Positions 1 through 12,443 of a DNA stretch of 64,000 bases are shown here, piece by piece; position 1 is the first letter of the stretch; every line of letters starts with the position of its first letter. Below the pieces are notes generated by a model that did no database searches, had not been told where the DNA came from, and saw nothing but the letters and a program-made list of their open reading frames with translations. The position numbers were made by a program, and so were the translations under genes. This DNA comes from Cristatella mucedo (lineage: Eukaryota; Bryozoa; Phylactolaemata; Cristatellidae): contig WPIO01000009.1 of the NCBI GenBank assembly GCA_009760855.2, positions 1,544,501 to 1,608,500 of the forward strand. The letters run 5' to 3'.

Positions 1-498
1 CTTGCCATTCATCTGCCCTTCGACACGATTATTGAAGATTTTCGTTATTAAAATATCAAACGTTGGAAATCGTGTTTGCTGTCTGAAAAGCCTTTGTTAG
101 CTGTCCACTGCAAGTACACATGTGTAAATAATATATATACGTATTTTATTTAATTAATAACAGCTATTTTTGTTGTCAATAAACTAAATATCATAGGCAG
201 AATTAGCCTTACTTTGCATTTCACCTATGAGCATGGTCTCGGAAAACGTGAGGCTATATTTTTCAGTCGGGAGGTTATTAATTCGGTCCCAGCTCCGTGA
301 GGAAATAATGTACTGGATGTTGCCAAAGCAGTAATCGTCAGTTTATGGACACAATTAATTAGCCTACGGGTAAGGTGCTCGCACTTCACGACCCAGGATT
401 TTGGTTCTATTCCTTCAGCAGGCAACTATGTATTCCCTACTGCAAGCAGGACATAGGAGGTGACGACAATCCAGTTCGAGTCTTGTCAAATTGAAGAC
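1..498 (+). repeat. Duplicated 3' flank of a peptide gene (copy 1)
   Basis: This segment aligns along its whole length with 12931-13420, which lies immediately downstream of the peptide gene at 12525-12785. By eye roughly four bases in five match, with small indels. Both copies share an ATTAAA hexamer (47-52 here), an A/T-rich stretch and a SINE-like 3' part. The match already exists at base 1, so the duplication extends left beyond the window. By inference the missing left part would carry another copy of the cysteine-rich peptide gene. No coding sequence is recognisable in this copy. Confidence 0.75.
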
Positions 499-500
499 TT
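350..500 (+). repeat. SINE-like fragment within duplicated flank
   Basis: The stretch GGTAAGGTGCTCGCACTTCA followed by a degraded B-box-like TTTGGTTCTATTCC and then ACTGCAAGCAGG resembles the head and body of the tRNA-derived SINE seen better at 42672-42850 and 28615-28780. The same element sits at 13310-13420, so it was present before the flank was duplicated. Confidence 0.5.
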
Positions 501-695
501 AGATCCTGATTTGTGTGCAACTAAGCCATATATTAAGCCCCCAAAGCAACTATTTTTATAAATTGAAACAGAGGTCAGCAAAATCCGGTCTTTTGGTCAG
601 ATCAGGTATAGCTAGTGTTCAAGTCCAGACCAGCAGCAGCTAGTTCTTTATTGATGGATCAGGCCTAGCTGAATTGTCGCGGTTTTCTTCCCCTT

Positions 696-1476
696 CAATA
701 TAGAGGTACTTCGACTTGCGAGTATCCCAACTAACGAGTTTTTTAGGCACGAGCCATCTCTTGGCCGCTTTTTGCTTTGCGTTGAAAGCTAATTGTGATT
801 ATGCTTGATTTATTTTCTTGTGTTTCTAAGTATGCTCTTAGAACTGCGTCTTTGCTTTGCTCGTGGCTTGCAGCGGCAGTCCTCAGCCACGACGGATTAA
901 TTAGAGCCAGAAAATGCTAACGAGTGCAGATGGGTCTGCCAGGGAGACAGGTAAAATGGAGGAGAGAAGGACTGCTTGCGGTTACTAAGGCTCGTAAGGG
1001 AAAGGCAGCGAAAGGCGTTCAAACTGCGAGTGCGTGACGTCAAGTGCGAGTTCGGCGGCTCCCTTGAAGGCCGACTCGTGTGAGCCTTCGGGGTTGAGAC
1101 CGACTACGGCAGGAACCGCTGCACTAAGTACTTTACTTAGGCGGTACCACCGTCTTTGAGATTCTTGCATTGCTAAACACTATCGGCAAGTCTGAAAAAG
1201 GCCCTGCCCACGGCACACAATTTCCTCGGAACGCCTCTGGTCGTACGTGTTTGTTGTCTCTGCTGTACTACATTTGTAAAAAAATATTCTTTAGTTATTA
1301 ATACATTTTGTAATTTAAAACGTCACATAAATCCTCGGTGTTTGTTGAGAATTCGAAATGAATAATTTCATTTCAGATCATTGTTATGGGGTAACTTGAT
1401 TTAACATGCAACTATTTTGAGTTACGAGCTCCGCCAAGGGACGATTTGAACTCGTAAGTCAAGGTAGTTCTGCACT
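696..1476. mobile_element. Mariner-like miniature element (decayed)
   Basis: The left end carries GAGGTACTTCGACTTGCGAG. The right end, read on the minus strand, carries ACCTTGACTTACGAG in a similar position. These are variants of the terminal repeat of the better element at 36478-36965. The interior shows no transposase. Ends are approximate because the outermost bases have diverged. Confidence 0.5.
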
Positions 1477-1734
1477 GCTGGTCGCACCGCATGCTGTGGC
1501 TCGTGGGGTTTTTCTTTACCTCTTATCTTGGGCGCTTTTATGAAAAAGAACTGTCTAAATGGGGAGGGATAATAAATATTGTGCTGCAGATATGTTCGCT
1601 CTCCGGTCTCGGTTTACTCACCGTTAGCCTTAGCCAAGGACTGTGTTGCGCATGCGTGTGTGTGCTGTGACGTGCAAAGCAATTTCTCTTCATTGTCATA
1701 TTACTCAAGTCCTATTTCCGCACGGTAACACCAA

Positions 1735-3390
1735 TAACTATACCCAAGGAGCGGAAGCAACGCTCAGCTACGCATATCCCTAAGGTTGACCTCGAACGAC
1801 GTATCTTCAACCCTTAGTGGACTTACGAGCTATTCTTCGTCCAACGCGGCTACAAAGCCCTGTGTTTAGTTTGCAACGACACTTTCAAGCGGTCAAATCT
1901 CAAGGGGCATTTCGGTGCCGAGCACTCACTCACCTACAGAAACTTTACCGAGTAGGAGCTGAAGGCTGAGGCTGCTCGCTTGCATTCACGTTCGGATCAA
2001 CAATCGCTCTTCAAGAGGCAGACCGTCAAAGCTTCTGAATCTGCTGAGCGGCTCATTTTTGCCTCCTAAAATGTGTCCTTGTTGATTGCAAAGAAAATGC
2101 ATCCCTCCTCTGATGCCGACTTTGTAATGGAATGTACGCTTGCTGCAGCCGACGTCTCTTTGTCCCGAGCCACTCGACACTTTCAAAGCGATCCCTCTGC
2201 CTGCGAATACTACGACTCGCCATATAGAATACTTAGTCAGTAATATCTGGTCTGCCATGTGCATGAAGTACAAAAATCTCGACATTTTTTCCATCGCCTT
2301 GGACGAGAGCTGCGATATCTAGAACGTTGTGCTGGTGGCCATCTTTTTGCTTGACGTCACACAAGATCAGGAGGTTGTCAAGAAGTTTCCCAGTGTCATG
2401 CCGATGACGGAATGACAACCGACAGAGATGTCCTCAATGTTCTCCTCCTGGCTTTGAGTGTTTTCGACCTGTCAAATATCGTCTCAGTAACTACTGACGT
2501 TGTGCCTGCCGTGGCTGGGTCTACTGAAGAACTTTCACAGCAGCTGATCGACCACTGTGTTGCTCTTTTGGCTGTTCGCAGGAGATAACCAACGTGCACT
2601 GCATAACTCACCATGAGGCATTGTGTGCCTAAAAAGCAGGCATGAAAGACGTGATTTATGTTGTGCTAAAGCTTTTAAGTGCAGTAATTGCTCGTCCTAA
2701 GCCGCTAAATCCATAAGCATATATGTTAAACTTTAGAGGCTGATTACGGCAATCTGCTTTACCACATTGAAATTGGCTGTCTCAATCAGGGCAGCTTCAT
2801 GAAACGCTTTTTCGCTCTCAGCCACGAGATCGTTTCCTTCTTCTGTGAGAGGGGCGTCAACGGTTTTTAATGTTCTCTGACGAGGTTTGGCTTTGTCGGT
2901 TCGGTTTCCTCATTGATATCAGGTCTTACCTTAATGAACTTAGCCTGAAATTGCAAGGACGTATCGTGGTCATCATGAACGTGGAAGTCCACGTGGGGGC
3001 ATTCGAAACGAAGCTGGTCTATGAGAGAAGCACCTGTATAAAGGCTACAACATACATTTTCTGAACTTAGCGTGTCTGATGCAACTCTCGTTGATGCAGA
3101 AGAATGGTTGAGTTTGTTGTTAACCCTGGCGAATGAATTCTCTTGGCGCTTCAATATGAGCTTTCTCATTGGCAGGAGTGCACAATCGACCTCACTCCTT
3201 TTGACTTTCTCTATGACAACGCCTCCTCTGATGTACAACTGGAGTCGATTGAGCTACAGGCCTCGGACGTTTTTTGTCCAAGTTTACTTCTTGCACATCT
3301 GTCTTTCACGTCTACTCTTATTTGCCACAGGCTCAGTTTCCAATGTTGCTAGCCCGTGCCAGGTGTGTGATCACAACGTTTGGCAGCACT
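1735..3390 (+). pseudogene. hAT transposase relic, lineage B (copy 1)
   Basis: Conceptual translation across three frames gives, in order, a BED-type zinc finger (WTYELFFV, then CLVC, then LKGHFGAEH, about 1827-1930), the hAT DESCD segment (about 2300-2320), a HHEALC-like motif near 2607, the segment DEVWLCRFGFL with LNELSLKLQG (about 2879-2960), and a C-terminal dimerisation region ending in ITTFGST (about 3376). This is the order found in BED-finger hAT transposases related to vertebrate ZBED5/FAM200-like proteins. Many stops and frameshifts make it dead. A related fragment lies at 40975-41780. Terminal inverted repeats were not found. Confidence 0.8.
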
Positions 3391-4545
3391 TGAGCCCGAG
3401 GGTGGTAATCCGGTTTACCATAGTAACCCGGATGGGGGCGGACTGAGATAACTACCCGAATATTGATCCAAATGATATCCAAATAGGCCAAAAATCTGGG
3501 TCTCGTTGAGCTCTATTTGTTAGCAAAAAGACAGTGATTTTTTCTAAAACGATCAGTTTGGTTGTGCAAGTGGGCAGCTTCTGGCCAGATCCAGGGCAAT
3601 GATCCAGAGCTTGATCATGAATATGGAGCCGATTTTCTAGCGAAATAGCTCAACATTTGTGGCTAATTTGGGACAACCACGTGTGCCTTCTTCTGGAGCC
3701 CCACGGAGCGTATCTGTTCACCCGGATCAGCTTCTGCTCTGATGCTGTTTCTTTTCTGAAAAGAGTCTAAATCATATCGGATGCTGCTAGACACTGCACG
3801 TCTATATTGTCAGGATCTTTATCCTTACTATCAGCGATACAACTCCTCGAGCACTGGTTCAGCTTTTCCGGACCTCCTGCATAGTCTTTTCGGACTAGCG
3901 GGGGGGGGGCAATGAAGTTTCCGGGAAATTTTCCTATGAACTTTCACACCGGTTCCATTGCCTTGCTAAGATTGTTACTGTTAACATATTGTATATCGTC
4001 GTTATAGCTAACCATATCAGATATCATTTCATTAAGCTCTCCCTCGTATAGTTCTTAAGATTATTTCGACGTGTTTCCGACGATGCTGCTCTTGAATCAG
4101 ATCAAGAGTGTTTTCTACATCGAGAAGGTATATTGTTTAGAGCAGCTATCCCCTAAAAAATAATTTATTATTTAGGGTTCTATTTGCAGAAATTTGGTAA
4201 TCCGAGTTAAAGCCATTGGGCTCACTCATTTCTTTGACCACCCTCTCTCCAAGATGAAGTTTTGGTAGAACAAGAAGTACTCAACTTAATGAAACCATGT
4301 GGCTGAAACCCTAATCGTTAGAACCTGGTATTTCCGTCTTCTCTAAGAACAAGCATCATCATCTTTCCTATTGAGATAACTATACTTTTGAATATAAATC
4401 TTTCCTTGGGAACATTGTTCCTTCTGGCATAGTTTATCCACTTGAGCTCCTTCAATTGCTTAATAGTCCAAAAAGTGTGCCAACCTCTGCCCTGGAACTG
4501 CATGTACCGCCAAAATATTGACACTTTATACCGGTTACATAGAGA
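3391..4545. other. No gene seen
   Basis: Unassigned sequence. It has a run of ten G at 3899-3908. No open frame or repeat family was recognised. Confidence 0.5.
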
Positions 4546-4547
4546 CA

Positions 4548-5400
4548 TTCGTAGATAATAATAATAATAATAATGTACTTGATAAAGCACCCTCAGAGAA
4601 CTTAATTTCTTTCTAGGCGCTTTATATTTGCTGCCAAGGGAAATACAATTAAATGGTTAGTAAAATCATGCTTGAAAAACAAACAAAATGAATACCATGG
4701 TTAGGGGTGACATACACAGGGTCAGCATGCGAATGTGGTTAGTGGCAGCATGCACAGTGTCAGCACGCATAAGCTCGTGAAGGACGAATCTCAGGGACCC
4801 ACTAACTGCTGTCCTAAATAGGTGTGTTTTTAAGTTCCTTTTAAATGTGGTCAGGTCAGGGGATGTGCCGACGCAGGTCGGGAGGGAGTTCCAGGCTTTG
4901 GGAGCATACGAACTAAATGCACGGTCTCCAAAAGATTTGAGGTTTGTACGAGGTATTTCTAGACGGTTGGATTCCGAAAAGCGGGTGATACGGTGCTTGG
5001 TCTGATGTGGGAGTATGTCGGAGAGATAGGCTGGAGCCATAGAATGAAGGGACCTAAAAGTGAGTGACAAAACCTTGAAGTCAATCCGTTGCTTGAGTGG
5101 TAGCCAGTGCAGGTCAGCGAGAAGTGGAGTAATGTGGCAATGTCGACGCTCACGAAAGACAGGCCTAGCTGCAGAGTTTTGCACCAGCTGCAATCGCCTG
5201 ATCGCACACGCTGGTAGGCCAGTGAGCAGTGAGTTGCAGAAGTCGAGACGAGATGTCGCGAATGCATGAACCAACTTGGACGTGGTATCGTTATCTAAAC
5301 AAGCCCGAATTTTTAGCAATATTATGAAGCTGAAAATAGGCAACTTTGACCGTGGAGCTGATATGGTCGTCTAACGAGAGGTCGCTTTGGAATATGACAA
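4548..5400 (-). mobile_element. L2/CR1-group LINE, family A, 5'-truncated copy
   Basis: Minus-strand 3' fragment of a non-LTR retrotransposon. The 3' tail is an (AAT)n run at 4555-4574 preceded, in element orientation, by the conserved 3' untranslated region. The open frame at 4666-5343 encodes the C-terminal part of the polyprotein, with SRLDFCNSLLTGLP, a CHITPLLADLHWLP motif and GDRAFSSYAPKAWNSLP. These are the thumb and tail regions following reverse transcriptase in L2/CR1/Rex1-type elements. The endonuclease and catalytic palm are missing, so the copy cannot move by itself. Confidence 0.92.
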
Positions 5401-6885
5401 TTTGAACTCATCCGAGTTATTTCTTACTTTAAACGGTTCGAATCAATTTTTTATCCAGACAATGTGAAAAGTGATGTGAACTAAATTATAAAACTTTACA
5501 TGATGGGCGATATGCATGATTTGCATTATTAGCATGATTTGCATGTTGGCACGTGTTACTCAATGTAAAAGGCATGCATCTCTATTTTTGTGTGACCTTT
5601 ACGATTTCTTCCGGTCACCACTTGTGGCAGCATACCTGCCGACATTGTAGCAACAAATGAGACTAGTTAGCTTCCCTTAGAGATCCAGGCTTCAAGTGTA
5701 TGTGTCACGAATCAGCAAGGACTAGCTCCAGTTTTTTATTTGCATTTTTGTGACGATATGCCATCTGGAAATATGCAATTTAAATCTCGGGTATTTGTAA
5801 CCTTAGTATACCATTCCGATGTGGAATATTAGACACTGATGGCTCAGTCTGCATGGCTCATTTTTAGCTTGCTGTCAGCCTCTCCCGCCGAAACCACCTA
5901 CTGTTTGACAGCCCTCCACGACTGTTATCTATTTGAACGCACCGACGTCTTTAAGGCACGGCTGCTCTGAGCCCTGCCGCATTCCCTTCGAGGCATGCAC
6001 ACAGAACTGATTGCATCATGCTGCCAGCTTCGCTCACGTGATAAAAGAGCCGAAGCTATGCCCTTTGGCTCTCAAGAACCTTCTTCTCTGCAGCTCTGCC
6101 CCTGCAATTCTAGGCAATTTAATTTCCAGGTGCCACAGCTACGGTTCAGATGGTTCCAATTAAGTTCGGCTCCTGCCGAGCATGCAGCAGGTGAATGGTG
6201 GATGGGCCGGGGCTGACTGGCTCCAGGCCAGTTGCCACACCCGGCGGTTCCGGTGAGTACGTATAATAGGGCGGCTCTTCTTGCCAGTGCTACAGTGCTG
6301 TGTCTATTACCGTCCAGGCCAGACCCGGGCTGTCCGGGCACGACGGAAAGAATCCACAACAACTCAAAGCGCCGTATAGCTGGTTTGGCGAGGTAAGGTG
6401 AGCTGAGCCATCTTAGGTGAGCGCCTAAATCTGCCTATGCTTGGCAGCACCACGGCATTCGTGAGAGCGACCGCTTCTGCCTGCGTCTCCTGCTCCCGAA
6501 TTTGGGTTCAGTCGTTTTTGCCGCAGTCTGGTGGCTTTGCTTCCTTGCGCCTCAAGATGGATTGCCTTACGGTGGCCCAGCTTTGTAGCACATGTTTTTT
6601 GGCTGGCCCTACTTGTATCACTTAGTGATGTCGTCATCGGCGGACTTCTGCTGTGAAAATCCGAATGCCTCCCAAGGGCCTCAAGAGAAACTACCTCATA
6701 GCTGCAAATTTCTACAGCCTTCGCCTGTGGTGTAATTCGTGACCAGCTTAGAGCTGATTTATTTGTCAGTCAAACATAGCACCTGGCTGATATTTCTCGC
6801 CCACAATCTCACAAATGATACTTATATTTACTTGACCATCTTTTTTAAGTTAGTAAAATTAAACTTTATTTCTTTGATATATTAC
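5401..6885. other. No gene recognised; GC-richer patch at 5890-6660
   Basis: Several short opposing frames occur at about 5995-6640, but none resembles a known protein and they overlap each other on both strands. The higher GC content probably explains them. An undetected exon cannot be excluded. Confidence 0.4.
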
Positions 6886-6887
6886 TA

Positions 6888-7145
6888 ATAACAACACACT
6901 TGATATAGCGCTCTCATGGAACTTAATATCTTTCTATGTGCTTTACATTTGCTCCTAGGAAGTATAATTGAATGACTAGTAGTAGCATGCTCAATGAACG
7001 ACAAGAATAACATGGTTAAGTGTGACCGTGCACAGGTTTAGCGTGCATGTTTGGTTTTTGGCGGCATGCACGATCCAGCATTCACAAGCAAATACAGAAT
7101 AAATAACAGGGATCCACTAAAAAAAGTGATAACTAGATGCGTTTA
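6888..7145 (-). mobile_element. LINE family A, 3' end fragment
   Basis: The 3' untranslated region only. It has the same order of motifs as other family A copies: CACTTGATATAGCGC, then CTTTACATTTGCT, then a GTGACC...GCATG stretch. A second family A copy starts immediately after it, so two copies lie head to tail. Confidence 0.75.
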
Positions 7146-8092
7146 AATAATAATAATAACTCACTTGATAAAGCGCCGTCAGAGAACTTAATCTCTCTCT
7201 CTAGGCACTTTACATTTGCTGCAAAGTGAAATGCAATTGAATGCTAAGTAAAATCATGCTTGAAAAACAAACAACATGAATAATATGGTTAGCAGTGACA
7301 TGCACAGGGTCAGCATGCAAATGTGGTTAGTGGCAGCATGCACAGTGTCAGCACGCATAAGCACATGAAGGACGAATCACAAGGACCTGCTAAATGCTGT
7401 CCTAAATAGGTGTTTTTTTAGGTTCCTTTTAAATTTGCTCAGGTCAGGGGACGTTCTGAAGCAGGTCGGGAGGGAGTTCCAGGCTTTGGGAGCATACGAA
7501 CTAAATGCACGGTCTCCAAAGCATTTAAGGTTTGTACGAGGTATTTCTAGACTGTTGGATTCCGAAAAGCCGGTGGTACGATGCTTGGCCTGATGGGATA
7601 GTATATCTGAGAGATGGGCTGGAGCCATAGAATGAAGGGACCTAAAAGTGAGCGACAAATCCTTGAAGTCAATCCGTTGCTTGACTGATAGCCAGTGCAG
7701 ATCGGCGAGAAGTGGAGTAATGTGGCAACTGCGACGCTCACGACAGACAAGTCTAGCTGCGGAGTTTTGCACCAGCTGCAATCGCCTGATCGCACATGCT
7801 GGTAGGCCAGTAAGCAGAGAGTTGCAGAAGTCGAGACGGGATGTCACGAATGCAGGGACCAACTTAGACTTGGTATCCTTATCTAAACAAGCCCGAATTT
7901 CAGCAATGTTATGAAGCTGAAAATAGGCAGATTTGATTGTGTTGCTGATACGGTCGTCTAACGAGAGGTCGCTTTGGAATATGACACCTAGATTTTGAGC
8001 TGATTCAACTGGAAATATTCTGGTAGAGCCAATTTTGAGAGTCAGCCTTTCCAGCCTCTGAATCACACTTGGTTTGCCAATAACTAGTAATA
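7146..8092 (-). mobile_element. LINE family A, longest open C-terminal frame
   Basis: Minus-strand fragment with an (AAT)n tail at 7147-7161. An open frame of 229 codons (7377-8066) covers the region downstream of the reverse transcriptase palm: IGSTRIFPVESAQNLGV, DDRISNTIKSAYFQLHNI, SRLDFCNSLLTGLP, CHITPLLADLHWLS, GDRAFSSYAPKAWNSLP and a terminal FKRNLKKHLF. It is the least damaged family A copy here and so is probably among the younger insertions. The endonuclease and palm are absent because of 5' truncation. Confidence 0.93.
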
Positions 8093-8279
8093 TGGCTTTG
8101 ATCAGATTATTAACCGAAGCAGTTGACTAATTCGAAGCATCTAGTATGTCCGTGACAGGTCCTTGTCACCTTTAACCACGTTACGCTTGCTGTCATTGAT
8201 CAGGCTTGCTTTCCAGCAGATGTTAAGAGCCTCGAAACTAATCACTTTTTCAAAGGCACTATGACGAATGCATTGCCAT

Positions 8280-8780
8280 CTTTATTAAGTCTACGTGCAG
8301 AGTCCTTAACCGACTATAAGTTCTTTACTGCATAGGACGTTAAACCTGTAAGTAGTGAGTTATAGAAGTCAAGAGGGAATGTCCAAAATTAGTGGATTAA
8401 CTCAGATGTGGTACTTCACTCTAAGCAGCCTCGATGTGTGAAACGTTAAACAGCTGAAAGGTGACAGATTGACATAAAAGCTGATCAAATTATCTATTAA
8501 AAGGTCATTTTAATACAAGAAAACTAGACTTCATTCGGATGGCATTGGAAATGTACAGATTGAGAATATTTTGACACTTAATTTTTTTTATTTCTGTGTC
8601 ACACTACGTTTGATTATGCTTAGAGATTTTTTCCACGACCAACGCGAAAACCTTTGCTGTCATCAATCTATTTGCGGAAGTCAGAAGTTCATGCAGCAAG
8701 ACAGTTGAGAGAGTTCGACGTACTTGAACGCAAGCAGGGATTAGAACGCTGGTACTTCTGTTAGCCGTCGGCATCTAAGC
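8280..8780 (-). mobile_element. Older LINE fragment, family A-like
   Basis: Degraded minus-strand sequence with recognisable blocks, for example TATAGAAGTCAAGAGGGAAT and the CAGCAAGACAGTTGAGAGAG block that recurs at about 43660-43680. No open frame remains. Confidence 0.65.
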
Positions 8781-9935
8781 AGAAACTTATATTGTGCAAT
8801 ACCGGTTGCTATGATAGCTCAGTGTCAAACTCCGGCCTCAGTTGATTAGTCAGAATTTTAGCAATTCGCAGAACCCAAGCTCAGCCGACGGTCTGCACTT
8901 TTGGTTGCAATTATCCCTTTATCTAACCAGATGCTGTGAGCTCAATTAGCCAAGAGGCCCACTAAGGAAGCCAGAGCCAGCTACATGGCCATGCTGGCGG
9001 CAGTTAGGCAACGGCCACTGTATAGCTGCCGAAAAAAGGTCTCCTGGCAATGTCAGCTGCCCATTCTCTAGGCCGTGCAAGGACATGCTAATATCTCAAT
9101 GAGCCTTCTAGTTTCAATGAACTTTCCAGGACGACCATATTGGTGCATTAGGTTCGGATTTTTGTACAACTCAAGTAGCTAGTTTCACTTTCTGTGCTGG
9201 ACAATTTCTGAGTGTGTTTTCTTTTATTAAATCGTACTGATTCACAGCGATTTGTTACTTCCAGGCGTTATTTGAGAGCTCTAATATAGCACGTCGTAGT
9301 GACTCTAACCAGCTGGCATTAGTCTGCCGACTAGCGAGGATCTGCTCCGTGAGGTGAATGTTATTTGGCGTAACGTACACTGTAAATTGAAAGTGTGACA
9401 ATATATTAGCCTCTCTCGTAAATGCAGCAGCTGATCAGCAGAACAGCATATGCAGGAATTGACCTTTTTAACAATTAGTGTGAAATAAATCCTTACATTT
9501 CAGCATTGTTAAAGTGTCCAGGAAATTCTTCTAAGCTTCTGGTGTCATATTACAGAAACAATGTCGTGTTACAATCTGATAGTTATTAGTAGTGTGGCTG
9601 TAGGAATACATCTGACAATTTGGGTCTTAAAATGAAAGCTCCTTAAACCTAAGCTATGCATAGGGACATCATCACTCGGTACATACATTGTCCACTCAGC
9701 AGCTTAATCAGTGCCTTGCTTCTACTAGTACCTACTGAATTATCTTCCTGAATGCGAACTCAAATACGTCCACCAAGATTTTCCAGATATTCCGTCATTT
9801 GGGCCTCTAATTCAAAGCCACCAATTCTGCCACAAGGCCTCAAGCAGCTGCTTTATTTTAATGGTGGGAATCCGCCAACAATTGGCACTGTTCCCTTTCC
9901 TTGGGTCCATGCTTAAGATGGAAAATACAAGCCCG
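8781..9935. other. No gene seen
   Basis: Unassigned intergenic sequence without a recognisable repeat or open frame. Confidence 0.4.
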
Positions 9936-10044
9936 TCTCAAAAAATTAATAATAACAAAATATATTTGTCTTTCACTTGCAGGAAAGTTAATTTCTTTCT
10001 AGGTGCTAGATACGTGGTGCAGTAGAAGCGTGGTCATGGCTGGT

Positions 10045-11460
10045 TGTTATATGTCATGCCATGTCATGTCATGTATTTCCTCCTGTAACTCCACCAGGCC
10101 AAAGTGACTGTGTGGGGGTTAAGCAGGAGAGTTTTGTATAGCCCATTCCAAACCTAAGCGGCTTTCGGTATGCATTCGGTAGCTAACAGACTTCATCTCA
10201 CGCAACAAAGAGAAAGTGGGAAGCATAGCAATGTCAGGAGAACAATTAAAGTAGTGACTAGCATGGAGGTATCAGCTCAGGACATCTGCAAACCGTGAGC
10301 CATGGCCGCCAGCAGGAGAGTAGTTGTCATTGCTTAAGAATTTTGGAAGGAAGTTTTACAGTCAAGGACCTTCCGAGCTAAAGCTCCAGTTACCGACATT
10401 CTTTAAGCAGAGGAATTTTACAGCTAATTTATCGTCTATACAGAACCTGGGGGGCACGAAGAGACTGAAACTGATGCACCAGTTCAGCTAGGTGTTGAGA
10501 AGACAAGCCTTGGCGGGTTTTGTAGATCAGCCCCAGAACTTACCTCTGTATCCGTTGATTAACGGTAGCCATCCTAGCTCTTTTAGCAAAGAAGGCGCGT
10601 GGAAAAACTCTGTGATTTATAAACAGGCCTTGCAGCAATATTCATAGCCAGCTGCTGTGGTCTTGTCACTTTTTTTGGGTAGCAAACTCAGAAGGGAATT
10701 TCAATAATCAAGCCGAGACAGAACTAAGGAGCTAGTTAAGTTTTTGGGCAAGTTACTGTGAAAGACTGCTCCTACTATTAGATAAAGATTTGACGTAATT
10801 GCTAGCTGTTGAAGCAGCTTTCTGAATGAAAGTTTTCAAATTAAGGCAATATTAAAAAAATGTAAGAAATATTTTATTCGAGCACGTGGTGACGGTCGCA
10901 ACAGCTGCATCTATTGGAAGATCGAAACCTTCCAATCTAGCCACTGCTTAGAGTGTTTTAGGAGCAGCAGTTTGGTCTAATCGTGATTTAGTTCCAAGAA
11001 ATTATTTGACATTCAGATTCAAAAGCTGCAAGTCTATCGTTCAGCTTGCCAGTTACTGCAGCAGATAGCAACGGTTTAAATTAAGAATTCAGCTGAGTAT
11101 CATCAGCATAAAAGTGATATCCTATTACACTGACCTTAAGCACTTTACCCAGAAGTTGAGCACACATGGAGAACAGCAAGTGACAACGGATAAGCCCTCA
11201 GGGAATCCCCATGCGACCCGTCTCTTGGGTGATAGCTGACCCCTAACGACATTGATTCGACACGATCAGACAAGAACAATTTAAACCATGCCTGTGCCTC
11301 GTCAGCCAGAATAATCGTCGTTCTCAATCGTTCAAGAAGGACATCGTGATCAATGGTGTTAAAGGCGGCGGATAGATATAGAAGAGCTAGGACAGTGACA
11401 TCCTTAAGGAAGGCTCAACGTTAACGACTTTAGCATGGTATTAGGTGACAAACTTAATTT
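10045..11460 (-). mobile_element. L2/CR1-group LINE, family B, long fragment
   Basis: The 3' end is at left, with a pentanucleotide tail (ATGTC/ATGCC units, 10051-10073). Moving up the element, reading frames on the minus strand match the C-terminal region. Near 11145-11345 they show a palm segment, DEAQAWFKLFLSDRVESMSLG, preceded by a NTIDHDVL-like motif, as in reverse transcriptases of this group. The element is broken by stops and frameshifts. It differs from family A in tail type and 3' sequence. Confidence 0.82.
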
Positions 11461-11735
11461 TACCACGCAAATATAGTTCCGGTAGGATGCACAGTGTCAG
11501 CATGTGTAAGCACAAACAAAAAAAAACACAAGGTACCTCAAATCCCCATGACAAACAGGTGCGTTTTTAGCTTCTCTTTAAATGTCGTCAAATAGGCATG
11601 CCGTTGCGTCAGTTGAGAATGAGTTCTAGGCTTTGGGAGTATATAATAATAATAATTTATTTGCATAGCACCCTCAGAAACCCCATTTTCTTTCTACTCA
11701 CTTCACAGACCCTGTTTCCAAACAATTTCAATCAT
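11461..11735 (-). mobile_element. LINE family A 3' fragments
   Basis: A short piece of family A (about 11480-11640, including the block around TCTAGGCTTTGGGAG) is followed by a separate (ATA)n tail at 11643-11658 with a second 3' end. These are probably two truncated copies. Confidence 0.6.
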
Positions 11736-11880
11736 GCTTAAGACAGAGGTCATGGGTTTAAATTATGCGACGGTCGATCATGTAATTCCAGCTGCATGCT
11801 ATAGTTATAGATTAGTAGGCTCTTCGGCCTCTGTAAAAATGAAGCTGTTACATCAGATAGCATTACTATTTTTAGCAGTA
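11735..11880 (+). repeat. SINE copy (3' part)
   Basis: It has the B-box-like GTCATGGGTTTAAATTATGC, then the tail AATGAAGCTGTTACATCAGA that also ends the copies at 18480-18660 and 42672-42850. The head is truncated. Confidence 0.6.
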
Positions 11881-12191
11881 ATGAATCGGTTTAACTAGAA
11901 ATTAGGAGGCCCAACGGTATTTTCAAATAAATATGAACTAGTATTTTCCTTCTAGACCATTTTGTGTTTCGCGAATAGACACATATTCTTGAAAAATGTC
12001 GCTGCCTTACTCTTTGATCTTCAACTTAAGTTCTACAAATCTCTACTTTAGCTCAGCTCATTAAAAGCATCACTTACCCAAATCTCCAATCTGCAAGCAT
12101 TGGGTCACATTTCACAAGCTTAGAGCAAGGACCAACTCCATGGATTTACTGGTGTATAAACGCTACTACACCAGGACATCCTGGGTTGCAT

Positions 12192-12221
12192 TGACAGGAG
12201 GACGCTACCGTCCTCCTGTCA
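12192..12221. repeat. Perfect 13-bp hairpin with 4-nt loop
   Basis: TGACAGGAGGACG (12192-12204) is repeated in exact inverse complement at 12209-12221 around the loop CTAC. A weaker palindrome, CCAGGACATCCTGG, sits just before it at about 12172-12185. The structure lies about 240 bp upstream of the exon that carries peptide gene 1. Function unknown. Confidence 0.7.
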
Positions 12222-12443
12222 CCTCCGTTAGAGGGATTTCTTTACTCCCCCTTCACAATAGAGTAAGCCTTGTGGGTTAAAGTTTAAGATGCTCATTGCT
12301 TGAAGTAATGAGTGACACGTGGAACATGCATCCTAGAAGCTGCATGCTTATGAGTACGTCATAGGTCCCTGGGGAGTAGTATCAGGGAGTCTTGAATTTT
12401 CAGGCGAATAAATTACGTACGAGCTCATCGATAGGTAATGGTC

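Noticed and set aside
5995-6637. Opposing frames of 60-96 codons in a GC-richer patch
   Set aside because: No family resemblance, mutual overlap on both strands, and no convincing splice context.
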